Positions 45,295-54,840 of a DNA stretch of 64,000 nucleotides are shown here, piece by piece. The number at the start of each line of letters is the position of its first letter. The stretch's first letter is position 1. The position numbers were made by a program, and so were the translations under genes. Origin of the DNA: Brachionus rotundiformis (Eukaryota; Rotifera; Eurotatoria; Ploima; Brachionidae); assembly GCA_016802295.1 (NCBI GenBank), contig JAESIW010000210.1, positions 682,001-746,000 on the forward strand, in the 5' to 3' direction. The notes beneath the pieces were generated by a model. It did not search any database. It was not told the DNA's origin and saw only the letters and a program-made list of their open reading frames with translations.

Positions 45295-45900
45295 TTACTT
45301 AGTGTGTAAACAAAACAAGTTGTTGTTTTTGACAATACAAAGCCCTGCGGGTTCTATTTTTTTGCGTAAAGATGCTATGTGAGTTTCTAAAGTGTTAGTT
45401 TCTAGCTGTGCTTTTATGCCCCAAACAGTTTCTAGCAAAAAGTCTTTACTTAAACCTTGCGGGTGATGATAAAATAAGTTATGCAAAATTAGGGCTTCTT
45501 TATTGCGTAAATTACTAACTTGCGTTTTTGTTTGCAAATTAAATAGCTTAGAGTCTTCTAACTTACAAACAAAACCTGTATTGTTAACTAGCACTATAGC
45601 AGAAATATTTTTTATGCATAGTTGCACAGTATCTAACAGTTTATTAAAGTTTATAGGTGTAGATAAATAATAATGATAATCGGCATTATTAACAACAGTA
45701 TTAGCGTTGCTAATGCAAATCCATTGCAGTACATCTACCGTATTAATATTTAGTTGTGCGGGTTGGTAAATTACAATATCTAAATAATTAAGTGGTTGAT
45801 TGTTGTAAATATACACATTAGCCCCAATGGTATTTTGCAAATAATATTGCAACTTAACGGCGGCTGTATGGTTAGACAATGCTATGTAAAGGTTAATCAT
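45295..45900 (-). CDS. OmpR-type winged-helix regulator with a degenerate receiver
   Basis: 201 residues. The C-terminal winged helix (about 125-200) is clear: LRNKEALILHNLFYH, then LLETVWGIKAQLETNTLETHIASLRKKIEP and a final beta wing. The N-terminal part (1-110) has receiver length and hydrophobic strands (LDIVIYQPAQLN near 40) but no acidic cluster near the start and no recognisable phospho-acceptor Asp, with Gln where it would sit. If this is a receiver it cannot be phosphorylated in the normal way. No histidine kinase is nearby. It could act as a constitutive DNA-binding protein, or respond to something else. DNA target unknown. Confidence 0.75.
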   Translation of the reverse strand: MINLYIALSNHTAAVKLQYYLQNTIGANVYIYNNQPLNYLDIVIYQPAQLNINTVDVLQWICISNANTVVNNADYHYYLSTPINFNKLLDTVQLCIKNISAIVLVNNTGFVCKLEDSKLFNLQTKTQVSNLRNKEALILHNLFYHHPQGLSKDFLLETVWGIKAQLETNTLETHIASLRKKIEPAGLCIVKNNNLFCLHTK

Positions 45901-45906
45901 TATTTT

Positions 45907-46572
45907 TTAAGTGTTATTGCTAAAAATTGTAGTGCCTATTCTAATATGAGTTGCACCAAACTCTACGGCTTCTTTGTAGTCTTGGCTCATTCCCATGCTT
46001 AAATTTGCTAAATTATGCTTACTTGCTAGTTGTTTTAAAAAAGCAAAATATACACTATTGTGGTTAGAATTTTCGTTACCATCTTGTTTATAAAAAACTG
46101 GTAAAATTCCCATTAAGCCAACTACATTTAAATTGCTTGTTTGTGCCTGCTTAAGTATACTGGTTAAATTTTCTGCTTGGCAACCGGCTGGTTTATTGTT
46201 ATCTAAGTTAATTTGTATAAAAAAAGTTTTATTTTGCAAATTATGTTGGCTAAATTTATTTATTTGCTCCACACTTTCTAAAGTATGAAAAACATTAAAC
46301 AACGGTAACGCTAATTTTATTTTATTGCTTTGCAACTTACCTATAAAATGTAAAGTAATATGCGGATATTGTTGTTTTAAATCTGTCCATTTATCTAGGG
46401 CTTCTTGCACGTAGTTTTCGGCAAAATTTGTAATTCCACTATTAATTGCTTGTATAATTTGTTGCTTGGTGCGGTTTTTACTAACAGCTATTACTGTAAC
46501 TGTTTGGTTGTATATTTTATTAATACTTTGTAGATTTTGGTTTAAAGTTGTTATGTTGTTAGGTATTGTCAT
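45907..46572 (-). CDS. YggS/PROSC family PLP homeostasis protein
   Basis: 221 residues, a single TIM-barrel that binds pyridoxal phosphate without known catalysis. The PLP lysine lies in VIAVSKNRTKQQI near residue 26; other landmarks are FAENYVQEALDKW near 50, HFIGKLQSNKI near 75, FIQINLDNNKPAGC near 116 and SMGMSQDYKEAVEFGATHIRIGTTIF near the end. The family keeps the PLP supply balanced. It sits six bases upstream of the regulator gene on the same strand; cotranscription is likely. Confidence 0.9.
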   Translation of the reverse strand: MTIPNNITTLNQNLQSINKIYNQTVTVIAVSKNRTKQQIIQAINSGITNFAENYVQEALDKWTDLKQQYPHITLHFIGKLQSNKIKLALPLFNVFHTLESVEQINKFSQHNLQNKTFFIQINLDNNKPAGCQAENLTSILKQAQTSNLNVVGLMGILPVFYKQDGNENSNHNSVYFAFLKQLASKHNLANLSMGMSQDYKEAVEFGATHIRIGTTIFSNNT

Positions 46573-46585
46573 TAATTATTTATAG

Positions 46586-47560
46586 TTATTGTTTAATTTT
46601 ATATTGTATTAGTAGCCCGCCGTAGTAAGATTTATTATGCATGTTAGTATTATATGCAATTTGATTAGCAATAACAACACTAAGTTTTATTTTTTTATTT
46701 AACTGCACCCCAGCCAATGCTTGTATGTTGTGGGTTTTACTGCTTAGCCACTTATACTGTAAAGCCGTACTAAATTTGGTAAAATTATAGCTTAACATTG
46801 CATTGTAGCCTTTTATATTGCTAGTGTTTTGCCAATATGCCGATACATTTAAGCTAGCACCTAAATAATCTATGGTAGCATTGTTTATTACATACTTAAA
46901 CTTATTGTTTACTTGTTGATTTAAAGACAAAGCAACTCCATAGCCAACGCCTTTGTACTCGTTATAAAAATTAAGATTAAATTGTGCAGTTTGTTGTGGG
47001 GTATATTTGGCGTTGCTAAGGTTAATATTGTTAAATACGTATCTGGTTTCTAGCTTTAAAATATCTTGCAAAGCTACCACTTGGTAGCCAACACTAAGCG
47101 GATTTTTATTAGCATTAAAGTTAATATTAAAACTAGTGTATTTATTTTGTATATCTTTAACCATAGTTTGCTTAGGCTGGGCGTTAAAGTAGTAATAATT
47201 ACTTAATAAATAATTATTAAACAACGGCACAAAACCAAACTTAAAGCTTTGATTTTTGTAACCATAGCTATAGTTTAACAACCCACTATAATAAAATTTA
47301 TTAGTATGGTTTTGGCTTATGGTGTTAAGATTATAAATGTTATTACTACCGTGTAATCCTATATTTAAATTATTAAATATAGCGTTGCTTACCACTAAGC
47401 TTACACTATTATTAAAATTATTATTATAGTGCTTTACATGCATTAACGAAACATTATTTTGCATAATTACCTTAATTGGCTTAGTTGTTGCATGCACTAT
47501 ATTTATAGCAAAAAATATAGCTATTGTTAATATAAATACACTGGTTTTTTTTATAATCAT
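46586..47560 (-). CDS. Putative outer membrane beta-barrel protein, not assigned to a family
   Basis: 324 residues. Signal peptide to about residue 25 (INIVHAT). The rest is alternating polar and hydrophobic strands rich in Tyr, Asn and Phe, typical of an outer membrane barrel with perhaps 12-16 strands, for example YKNQSFKFGFVPLF near 101 and FSTALQYKWLSSKTHNIQAL near 270. It ends in YKIKQ, not in the usual final aromatic residue. Porin-like function is an inference only. It lies 13 bases upstream of the PLP protein gene and is divergent from the DUF3576 gene. Confidence 0.5.
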   Translation of the reverse strand: MIIKKTSVFILTIAIFFAINIVHATTKPIKVIMQNNVSLMHVKHYNNNFNNSVSLVVSNAIFNNLNIGLHGSNNIYNLNTISQNHTNKFYYSGLLNYSYGYKNQSFKFGFVPLFNNYLLSNYYYFNAQPKQTMVKDIQNKYTSFNINFNANKNPLSVGYQVVALQDILKLETRYVFNNINLSNAKYTPQQTAQFNLNFYNEYKGVGYGVALSLNQQVNNKFKYVINNATIDYLGASLNVSAYWQNTSNIKGYNAMLSYNFTKFSTALQYKWLSSKTHNIQALAGVQLNKKIKLSVVIANQIAYNTNMHNKSYYGGLLIQYKIKQ

Positions 47561-47638
47561 TGATTTGTTATACTTTTTTTAGTAAAATTAATTATTGCAA
47601 ATATAAATCATAATAACATAAACTTACTTAAATTAAAA

Positions 47639-48049
47639 ATGAAAAACAAAATACTTATTATAACAATTATTACAATACTTTTAACCGGCTTTGTTAATGC
47701 AAAAACTGCAACTAGCAAGCAACCTCCGTTTAAACCTGGGGTAAACAAGTTTGCTTGGTATGCGGCACTACAAACGGTTAACTTTATGCCTATTGCAGCG
47801 GCAGACCCATTTGGTGGCGTAATTTTAACCAACTGGTATGGTGTTAGTGCTAATACCAGATACAAAATAGATGTATATATTAACGAAGGCCTACTTACAG
47901 CCAATGCAGTAACAGTTAAAGTATTTAAACAAAGCAAAAATGGTAGCAATTGGGTAGACGAACCTATTAGTGCAGAAGTTGCAGGCAAAATAGAAGATGC
48001 TATTTTAACTACAGCTAGGCAGTTAAAAATAGAAAACTCGTTAAATTAA
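47639..48049 (+). CDS. DUF3576 family exported protein
   Basis: 136 residues. Signal peptide to about residue 22 (GFVNAKT), then the DUF3576 domain: KFAWYAALQTVNFMPIAAAD near 39, DPFGGVILTNWYG near 58, YKIDVYINEGLLTANAVTVKVFKQ near 76. Function unknown. In alphaproteobacteria it is commonly found immediately before leuS, and that order with lptE and holA following is kept here, so a role in the envelope is plausible. Confidence 0.85.
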   Translation: MKNKILIITIITILLTGFVNAKTATSKQPPFKPGVNKFAWYAALQTVNFMPIAAADPFGGVILTNWYGVSANTRYKIDVYINEGLLTANAVTVKVFKQSKNGSNWVDEPISAEVAGKIEDAILTTARQLKIENSLN

Positions 48050-48091
48050 AAATAATTAATCTTATTAAAATTAATACTGTAATTGTGCAAA

Positions 48092-50659
48092 ATGTCTACT
48101 AATTATCCTTTTAAAGCTACCGAACAAAAATGGCAACAACAATGGCAACAACTAAATTGTTTTGCCACCAACTTACAACAAACCGATAGATTAAAAAACT
48201 ATTATGTTTTAGAAATGTTGCCGTATCCATCTGGCAAAGTGCACATGGGGCACGTTAGAAACTACACCATAGGCGATGTACTAGCCAGATACAAGCGTGC
48301 AAAAGGTTTTAATGTTTTATACCCAATGGGTTGGGATGCCTTTGGCTTGCCTGCAGAAAACGCCGCCAAAGAAAACAACGTACACCCTAAAGAGTGGACA
48401 GAAAAAAATATTAAAGATATGAAAGCACAATTGCAACTGCTTGGTTTTTCTTGGGATTGGAGCCGAGAAGTAGCAACCAACAGTGCAAACTACACTAAAG
48501 CACAACAACAAATATTTATAGATTTATATAAACACAACTTAGCCTACAAAAAAGAAAGCTGGGTAAACTGGGATCCTGTTGAAAATACAGTACTAGCTAA
48601 CGAACAAGTGGTAGACGGCAAAGGTTGGCGTAGTGGAGCCGAAGTTATACAAAAACAACTAAGCCAGTGGTTTTTAAAAATTACCGACTTTGCCGAAGAT
48701 TTGCTAGACGGCTTAAAAACCCTTAACGGTTGGAGCGATAATATTAAAAATATTCAATCTGCTTGGATAGGTAAATCAACAGGAGCTAACATTGTTTTTA
48801 AACTTAATAACGGTAACTCTATTACCATTTATACCACAAAACCCCATACAATTTTTGGGGCTTCGTTTATTGCGTTATCGGTTAAAAATAATATAAGCCT
48901 TAAATTAGCAGAAGAAAACCCAGAAATTAAAGCTTTTGTAGATAAATACAAAAACATTAAAAATATAGAAGAAGAACTAAAAGATTCTGAAAAAGAAGGT
49001 ATATTAACTAACATAGTAGCTATTAACCCAATTAATAATACACAAATACCTGTTTATATTGCCAACTATGTGCTAGACTACGGCACAGGTGCAGTGTTTG
49101 GTTGCCCAGCGCACGATAGCAGAGATTATGAATTTGCTAAAAAATATAATTTAAATATTACGCAAGTAATTACACCAACCAATACGGCAGATAAAAACAA
49201 TATAACCTTACCTTACGAAGAAGATGAAGGCGTTATTGTTAATTCTAGCTTTTTAAATAACCTAACTCAACAGCAAGCTTTTACAAAAGTTATAGAATAT
49301 TTAGAGCAAAACAACATAGGTAACAAAGCTACGCAATATAAATTAAAAGATTGGGGAGTTTCTAGACAACGTTATTGGGGAACGCCTATTCCTATAATTT
49401 ATTGCAATAGTTGCGGTGTGGTTACAGAAAAACCAGAAAATCTACCAATTTTATTGCCAGATGATGTAGATTTTAGTACAGCTAGTAATCCGCTAGATAA
49501 CCACCCTACTTTTAAACATTGCACATGTAGCCAGTGCGGTAAGCCTGCAACCAGAGAAACCGATACGCTAGACACTTTTATGGAGTCTGCTTGGTATTTT
49601 ATTAGTTATATTTCGTTTAATACTAACCATAGTGTGTTTAATAAACAACTACTAAATAGTTTTTTGCCAGTAAACCATTATATTGGCGGTATAGAGCATG
49701 CTATTATGCATTTGTTGTATTCTAGGTTTATTTTTAAAGCTCTTATAAAAATGAATTATTTAGATAACCATTTAAACGAACCCTTTTTAGCATTGCTTAC
49801 ACAAGGTATGATAACACATAAAACCTACAAAACTAAAGATACTAATAAATGGGTTTTTCCTAACGAAGTAATAGAACAAAATAACATTTTAATACACAAA
49901 CCAACCAACCAAGAAGTAGTTGTTGGCAAAGTAGAAAAAATGAGTAAATCTAAAAAAAATGTAGTAGACCCTGTATTAATGTGTTCTACCTACGGTGCAG
50001 ATACCGCCAGATTGTTTGTGCTTTCTGATAGCCCACCAGAAAAAGGCTTAGAATGGAGCGAAGAAGGCCTAGACGGTATTTATAAATTTATTAACAGACT
50101 ATGGCGTGTGTATAATAATTTTGCATCTACCTTTAATGGCGTAAGCTCTGTAGTAAATCCAGCAAACTTAGATAGCCACAACCTAAGTTTTTACATTAAA
50201 GTGCAACAGTACATTAACCAAATAGAAAACTACACCGCTACTTTGCATTTTAATAAAACTATTTCGTTATGCCGAGAACTAATTAACTTAATAGAAGAAA
50301 ACGCCAATAATATTAATGCAAATTTACTAAAATATTCGGCAGAAGTATTTTTACAACTAATTAATCCTGTGGCTCCGCATATTACCGAAGAACTATGGGA
50401 ACTATTAGGTAATACAACATGTATAGCTAAAACTAATTATCCGGTTTATAATAATAATTACTTGCAATTGCAAGATATTACGGTGGCTATTCAAATTAAC
50501 GGCAAAACCAAAGGTAGCATTGTGGTTAACAAAGATATTACTAAAAACGATTTGCTAGCAGAAGTTACTAAACTTAATAACATTGCTAAGCACATTAATA
50601 ACCAAGAATTAAAAAAAGTAATTTATGTACCTAAAAAAATTATTAATATTGTTTTATAG
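48092..50659 (+). CDS. leuS: Leucyl-tRNA synthetase
   Basis: 855 residues from the ATG at 48092; an in-frame TTG at 48083 would add three residues but is less likely. Class I motifs: HIGH-like YPSGKVHMGHVRNYTIGD near residue 45, KMSKS as VEKMSKSKKNVVDP near 620, with the editing domain between (about 225-420; TTKPHTIFGASFIALS and YGTGAVFGCPAHDSRD). It attaches leucine to tRNA-Leu and edits norvaline and isoleucine. It overlaps lptE by 35 bases. Confidence 0.95.
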   Translation: MSTNYPFKATEQKWQQQWQQLNCFATNLQQTDRLKNYYVLEMLPYPSGKVHMGHVRNYTIGDVLARYKRAKGFNVLYPMGWDAFGLPAENAAKENNVHPKEWTEKNIKDMKAQLQLLGFSWDWSREVATNSANYTKAQQQIFIDLYKHNLAYKKESWVNWDPVENTVLANEQVVDGKGWRSGAEVIQKQLSQWFLKITDFAEDLLDGLKTLNGWSDNIKNIQSAWIGKSTGANIVFKLNNGNSITIYTTKPHTIFGASFIALSVKNNISLKLAEENPEIKAFVDKYKNIKNIEEELKDSEKEGILTNIVAINPINNTQIPVYIANYVLDYGTGAVFGCPAHDSRDYEFAKKYNLNITQVITPTNTADKNNITLPYEEDEGVIVNSSFLNNLTQQQAFTKVIEYLEQNNIGNKATQYKLKDWGVSRQRYWGTPIPIIYCNSCGVVTEKPENLPILLPDDVDFSTASNPLDNHPTFKHCTCSQCGKPATRETDTLDTFMESAWYFISYISFNTNHSVFNKQLLNSFLPVNHYIGGIEHAIMHLLYSRFIFKALIKMNYLDNHLNEPFLALLTQGMITHKTYKTKDTNKWVFPNEVIEQNNILIHKPTNQEVVVGKVEKMSKSKKNVVDPVLMCSTYGADTARLFVLSDSPPEKGLEWSEEGLDGIYKFINRLWRVYNNFASTFNGVSSVVNPANLDSHNLSFYIKVQQYINQIENYTATLHFNKTISLCRELINLIEENANNINANLLKYSAEVFLQLINPVAPHITEELWELLGNTTCIAKTNYPVYNNNYLQLQDITVAIQINGKTKGSIVVNKDITKNDLLAEVTKLNNIAKHINNQELKKVIYVPKKIINIVL

Positions 50660-51146
50660 CTTAGCAAAGCATGTTATATCTCTAGCAATAGTTAGTAGTT
50701 TATTAACAGCCTGCATTAGTGTATTAACGCCTGCCAAAAATATAACCAACAAGTTTTTTATTAACACCATACACGAAAACTACGGTATGTTGTTAAATAA
50801 TAAATTAGGGGCATTATACAATAATAGCAATGTAAATATTGCAGATTATATTGTAAATATTAGTATTAATCAGTCTAGTGGGTTATCTTTAACATCTATA
50901 TCTGGTTTTGCTACTAAAAATACTTTGTACTTTACGGCTTACGTTAATATTATAAATAAAGCCAATAACCAAAACGTATATAGCTTTACGGTTAAAACTA
51001 ACGAAGTATACAACATAGAAAGCAACGCTATTGCGGTATCTAGTAATCAAGAGCTTGCCACACAATACGCAATACAAACCATAGCAACCCAAATAAGCAC
51101 ACAAATTAATTTATTTATTAAAAAGCAATATGAAAATATACGCTAA
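50625..51146 (+). CDS. lptE: LPS-assembly lipoprotein LptE
   Basis: 173 residues. Begins inside the end of leuS in another frame. Lipoprotein signal with lipobox LLTAC, Cys30 being the lipidated residue; the hydrophobic stretch before it is longer than usual. The mature part has beta-strand and helix elements (SGLSLTSISGFATKNTLYFTAYVNI near 82) consistent with LptE, which plugs LptD. The assignment rests on lipobox, size and the conserved position between leuS and holA. Overlaps holA by 17 bases. Confidence 0.78.
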   Translation: MYLKKLLILFYSLAKHVISLAIVSSLLTACISVLTPAKNITNKFFINTIHENYGMLLNNKLGALYNNSNVNIADYIVNISINQSSGLSLTSISGFATKNTLYFTAYVNIINKANNQNVYSFTVKTNEVYNIESNAIAVSSNQELATQYAIQTIATQISTQINLFIKKQYENIR

Positions 51147-52128
51147 TAAGTTTAACTCTGCAATTAAAAATTTAGCTAACACTAAAGCTATATTGCTGTA
51201 TGGTGCTAACTATGGTTTAGTAGATATACTAAAAAATTTAGTGGTAAATAACAATGGAGGTTCGATAGTTAATATATATGCCGAAGATTTAAAGCAAAAT
51301 AATGAAGCCTTATTTAACGAGGTAGCTTCGGTTGGTTTGTTTGCAGATGATGCCAAAATAATTATTGTTAAAAATGCTACAGATTCTAGCACTAAATACG
51401 TTAAAGAATGTTTAGATATTAACGATTTTCCTGCAAATACCTTAATAATTGTTACTGCGGGCGAACTGCCGGCGTCTTCTAGCCTTAGAAAATTATTTGA
51501 ACCCCACCCAAACTGCATTGCTACCGCATGCTACTTACACACCGCCGTAGAAACTAAAAACAATATAAAAACATTTTGCCAAAGCAATAAATTAGAAATA
51601 TCTGCAGATAACTTAGATTATTTAACCAACCTGCTAAGCCAAGATGCCCTTATAGCAAACAATATGCTACAATCTTTACTGCTATACATTTACCCCAACA
51701 CCAACATTACACTGCAAGATATTACCCGCGTGTTAGAAAATGAAAGCATAGCAGGAATAGACCAACTAGTTAACAATTTATTTTTGCAAAATATTCCACA
51801 AGCATACCAATTAGCCAACAAACTTTTAGAAGATTTTAACCCTGTAGTTTTAGTAAAATCTATTTATAATAATTTATACCGTTTACATTTAGTTAAAAGT
51901 GCAATAGAAAACGGATTTTCTAAAGCCGATGCTATAAAATTGCTTAACCCACCAATATTTTTTGCCAATGTTAGTAGTTTTGAAAACCAACTACAAAAAT
52001 ATTCGTTAACCAATTTTGTTAATTTATTGCACGCTGTAAATAAATTAGAAATAAACATAAAGTTATCTAATAACTTTGCTACTTTATATTTTAAAGATTT
52101 TATATTAAACTTTAAACAATTTACATAA
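51130..52128 (+). CDS. holA: DNA polymerase III delta subunit
   Basis: 332 residues, in the clamp loader. An AAA+-like fold without catalytic P-loop: AILLYGANYGLVDIL near residue 18, LFADDAKIIIVKNATD near 75, and the helical C-terminal domain (about 210-325). It opens the beta clamp with the gamma/tau complex. Its overlap with lptE and the order leuS-lptE-holA are widespread in proteobacteria. Confidence 0.88.
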   Translation: MKIYANKFNSAIKNLANTKAILLYGANYGLVDILKNLVVNNNGGSIVNIYAEDLKQNNEALFNEVASVGLFADDAKIIIVKNATDSSTKYVKECLDINDFPANTLIIVTAGELPASSSLRKLFEPHPNCIATACYLHTAVETKNNIKTFCQSNKLEISADNLDYLTNLLSQDALIANNMLQSLLLYIYPNTNITLQDITRVLENESIAGIDQLVNNLFLQNIPQAYQLANKLLEDFNPVVLVKSIYNNLYRLHLVKSAIENGFSKADAIKLLNPPIFFANVSSFENQLQKYSLTNFVNLLHAVNKLEINIKLSNNFATLYFKDFILNFKQFT

Positions 52129-52262
52129 ACGCCTATATTAAGCTGTTTTCACTTAACTTACAGTTTAGTTTTTAAGCAATTCAACCTAAAGTTATACACC
52201 TTAAGTAGTAGTTAAACAGTTAACATAAAGCTTTTATTATATAATAAAATGTATTAAATAAA

Positions 52263-52334
52263 AACGCTACTATAATTACTAAATAAAAACCATACAATTA
52301 TGTATGTTTGTTTAATAGCTTTTATAATAGCGTT
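52263..52334. other. Long inverted repeat between holA and pheT
   Basis: The 216-base gap between the two converging genes holds 13-base arms at 52263-52275 and 52322-52334 (one mismatch) and an inner hairpin CATACA/TGTATG at 52291-52306. There is no T-run, so it is weak as an intrinsic terminator. Nothing else is visible in the gap. Confidence 0.55.
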
Positions 52335-52344
52335 GTTGTAAAAA

Positions 52345-54840
52345 TTAAGAACGCAAAGTACCGCCTAGTTTAGATGTAAGGGCAGTTATAACGTTATTGC
52401 AAATATCTTTAATTTCTTCATCTGTAAGGGTGTTTTGCTTGGCACTAATGGTTATGCTTAAGCTAACCGATTTAGTGTTTTCTGGCATATTTTTACCGTT
52501 ATAAATATCAAAAATATTAACACTAGTAATTAAATTTTTATTTACGGCTTTAACTATTTTAACAATTTCTTGTGCCGAAACTGTGGTGCTAAACAAAAAC
52601 GAAAAGTCTCTAACCACCGGTGTAAACGGCGATAATTGTACAGGTGATTTTATAAACTTATTATTTTTAGCATACGGAATATTTTCTAAAAATACTTCAA
52701 ACGCAAAAATATTTTGCTTAATATCTAGCTTAGCCAACACACTAGGATGAACCTGCCCAAAATAAGCTATAATGTTTTTACCTAAACTATAACTGCCCGA
52801 TGTATAAGGATGATAGTATGCAGGTAAATTGCTGGTTTCTACATTAATGTTAGCATAATTTAGCCCACAGTTTTCTAAAATAGCATTTACAATGTTTTTA
52901 GCATCCCACGATGTATACTGTTGTTCTGGAGTTTCCCAAGATTTTACCGCTTTACTACCAACTAATACACCGCTAGCCATAATCTGCTGGTTGGTATTAG
53001 AGTATACATTTGCCACTTCTTGCAACTTAAAGTTTACGTTAGACTTTAAAATATTAGCCTTAGAAGTTGCAATTAAAGTAGCAAGCAACGAAGAACGCAT
53101 ATACATTAAATCTACCGAAATAGGGTTAACTACATGCACGCTAGAGTTTAGCATGTTAAACTCTTGATGCATTTCTTTAGAAGTAAAAGACATAGACTGC
53201 ACTTCTAGTAAACCTAAAGTAGAAAGTAGTTGCTTAGTAGCAAAAGTTCTATCGTATAACGCTGTGGTGGTTTTACCTATATTAGCTAGGTTTTCTGCCA
53301 AAGCGTGTTCTTTTAGGTTATTAAAGCCATACAGGCGTATTATATCTGCCACAGCTACTCCAGTATCAACAAAGTCGTTTCTGTAGCTTGGTGCTAAAAT
53401 TTGCAAATCGTTATTGTTAATACTAATGGTATAGTTTAACTTACTTAATATCTCTTTAACTTGGTTGGTTGTAAATTGATTTTCGGTTAGGTTATTAATT
53501 TCGGTTAAGCTTATATTTAATGGTTGCTTAGTGGTAGTGTTATTATTAACTACACTGCTTTCTAAACTGCCACCGCAAATTTCTTGCAATAATGCAATTG
53601 TAAAACTTGCTACATTTTGTATGTTTTGCTCGTCTATGCCACGCTCAAACCTATACGCCGAATCCGTTAGTAGGTCTAACTCTCGTTTAGCTAGGGCTAT
53701 GCTTACTGCATTAAAGCTTGCTAGCTCTAGCAAAATTGTACAAGTATTAAATTGGCAGGCTGTATTTTGAGTACCCATTATACCAGCAAACGCCCCTACT
53801 ATAGTTACATCGTCTTTGGCAAACTCTACCACAGGAATAGCGTGTTCTAAAGTTTTAACGCTGGTTTGTTCTTGGTTTTGTGCATTTAAAAACTTAGTGG
53901 TTAACTTAGTAGCATTGTTGCTAAATGCATATTGTTTATCTTTTAAATCGGTAATATTAGCATCGGCTGTAAGATTTTTAATATTTACCACATTACAACT
54001 GCTTACACTATTATAATTATAGGCGTGCATAGGTTGGTTAAATAATAAGCTACAATAATTTACAATATCAACCACTGGGCTAATACTTTTAAAACCACAA
54101 GCCGTTAAATAATTTTTAATAACTTGCAGTTTTGGGTGGTTTTCTACTGCATTATTTATATTTTTAATTTTATATAAGCTAAAGTAGTTACAAGTGTTGT
54201 CTAATAAATTAATATTTGTATTTAGCTTTGCAGTATTAGGTAAAGCACTAAATAAATTAGATTTAATGGTGCCTAAGCCGTATGCTTGTAGCTCGTTAGC
54301 TATGCCTAAAATGCCTAAACAATCACCCCGATTAGGGGTAATGGCAACATCAAACACCACATCGTTTAAATTCATTTTATCTGCAAAACTTTGCCCTACG
54401 GTGCCGTTGGCAAACTCCATTATTTTGCCGTGCTCGTCCGATAACCCAACCTCTTTTTCTGAAAGCATCATACCAAAGCTTTCTATCCCTCTAATTTTAG
54501 CTTTGCTTAAAGTAATATCAATAGCTGGAATATAAGCACCTACTGGGGCAAAAACCACATAAATACCTTCCCTAGCGTTAGATGCTCCGCATACAATTTG
54601 TAAATCTTGCATAACATTGTTAACATTAGTTTGCACAGTGCAAACTTTTAACTTATCTGCATCTGGATGAGGCGTGGCACTTTTAATATAAGCAATACTA
54701 AAAGGCTTATATTTTTTAGTATAATCTATAACTTCTTCAACTTCTATACCCGCAATGGTTAGTGTGTTACAAATATCGTTTACTGTAACGTTGCTGTTTA
54801 AGTTTATAACTTCTTTTAATAAATTTAATGTAAATTTCAT
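52345..54840 (-). CDS. pheT: Phenylalanyl-tRNA synthetase beta subunit
   Basis: 831 residues, complete. Domain order: N-terminal tRNA-binding OB fold (about 40-150), B3/B4 editing domain (about 210-400), B5 (about 405-475), catalytic-like domain, and a C-terminal ferredoxin-fold anticodon-binding domain (about 740-831; SPFTPVVRDFSFLF). Forms the alpha2-beta2 enzyme with PheS. Its ATG overlaps the stop of pheS by one base (TAATG), indicating translational coupling. Confidence 0.94.
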   Translation of the reverse strand: MKFTLNLLKEVINLNSNVTVNDICNTLTIAGIEVEEVIDYTKKYKPFSIAYIKSATPHPDADKLKVCTVQTNVNNVMQDLQIVCGASNAREGIYVVFAPVGAYIPAIDITLSKAKIRGIESFGMMLSEKEVGLSDEHGKIMEFANGTVGQSFADKMNLNDVVFDVAITPNRGDCLGILGIANELQAYGLGTIKSNLFSALPNTAKLNTNINLLDNTCNYFSLYKIKNINNAVENHPKLQVIKNYLTACGFKSISPVVDIVNYCSLLFNQPMHAYNYNSVSSCNVVNIKNLTADANITDLKDKQYAFSNNATKLTTKFLNAQNQEQTSVKTLEHAIPVVEFAKDDVTIVGAFAGIMGTQNTACQFNTCTILLELASFNAVSIALAKRELDLLTDSAYRFERGIDEQNIQNVASFTIALLQEICGGSLESSVVNNNTTTKQPLNISLTEINNLTENQFTTNQVKEILSKLNYTISINNNDLQILAPSYRNDFVDTGVAVADIIRLYGFNNLKEHALAENLANIGKTTTALYDRTFATKQLLSTLGLLEVQSMSFTSKEMHQEFNMLNSSVHVVNPISVDLMYMRSSLLATLIATSKANILKSNVNFKLQEVANVYSNTNQQIMASGVLVGSKAVKSWETPEQQYTSWDAKNIVNAILENCGLNYANINVETSNLPAYYHPYTSGSYSLGKNIIAYFGQVHPSVLAKLDIKQNIFAFEVFLENIPYAKNNKFIKSPVQLSPFTPVVRDFSFLFSTTVSAQEIVKIVKAVNKNLITSVNIFDIYNGKNMPENTKSVSLSITISAKQNTLTDEEIKDICNNVITALTSKLGGTLRS

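Noticed and set aside
48083..48091. TTG start three codons before leuS ATG
   Set aside because: ATG at 48092 fits better and the TTG has no better SD.
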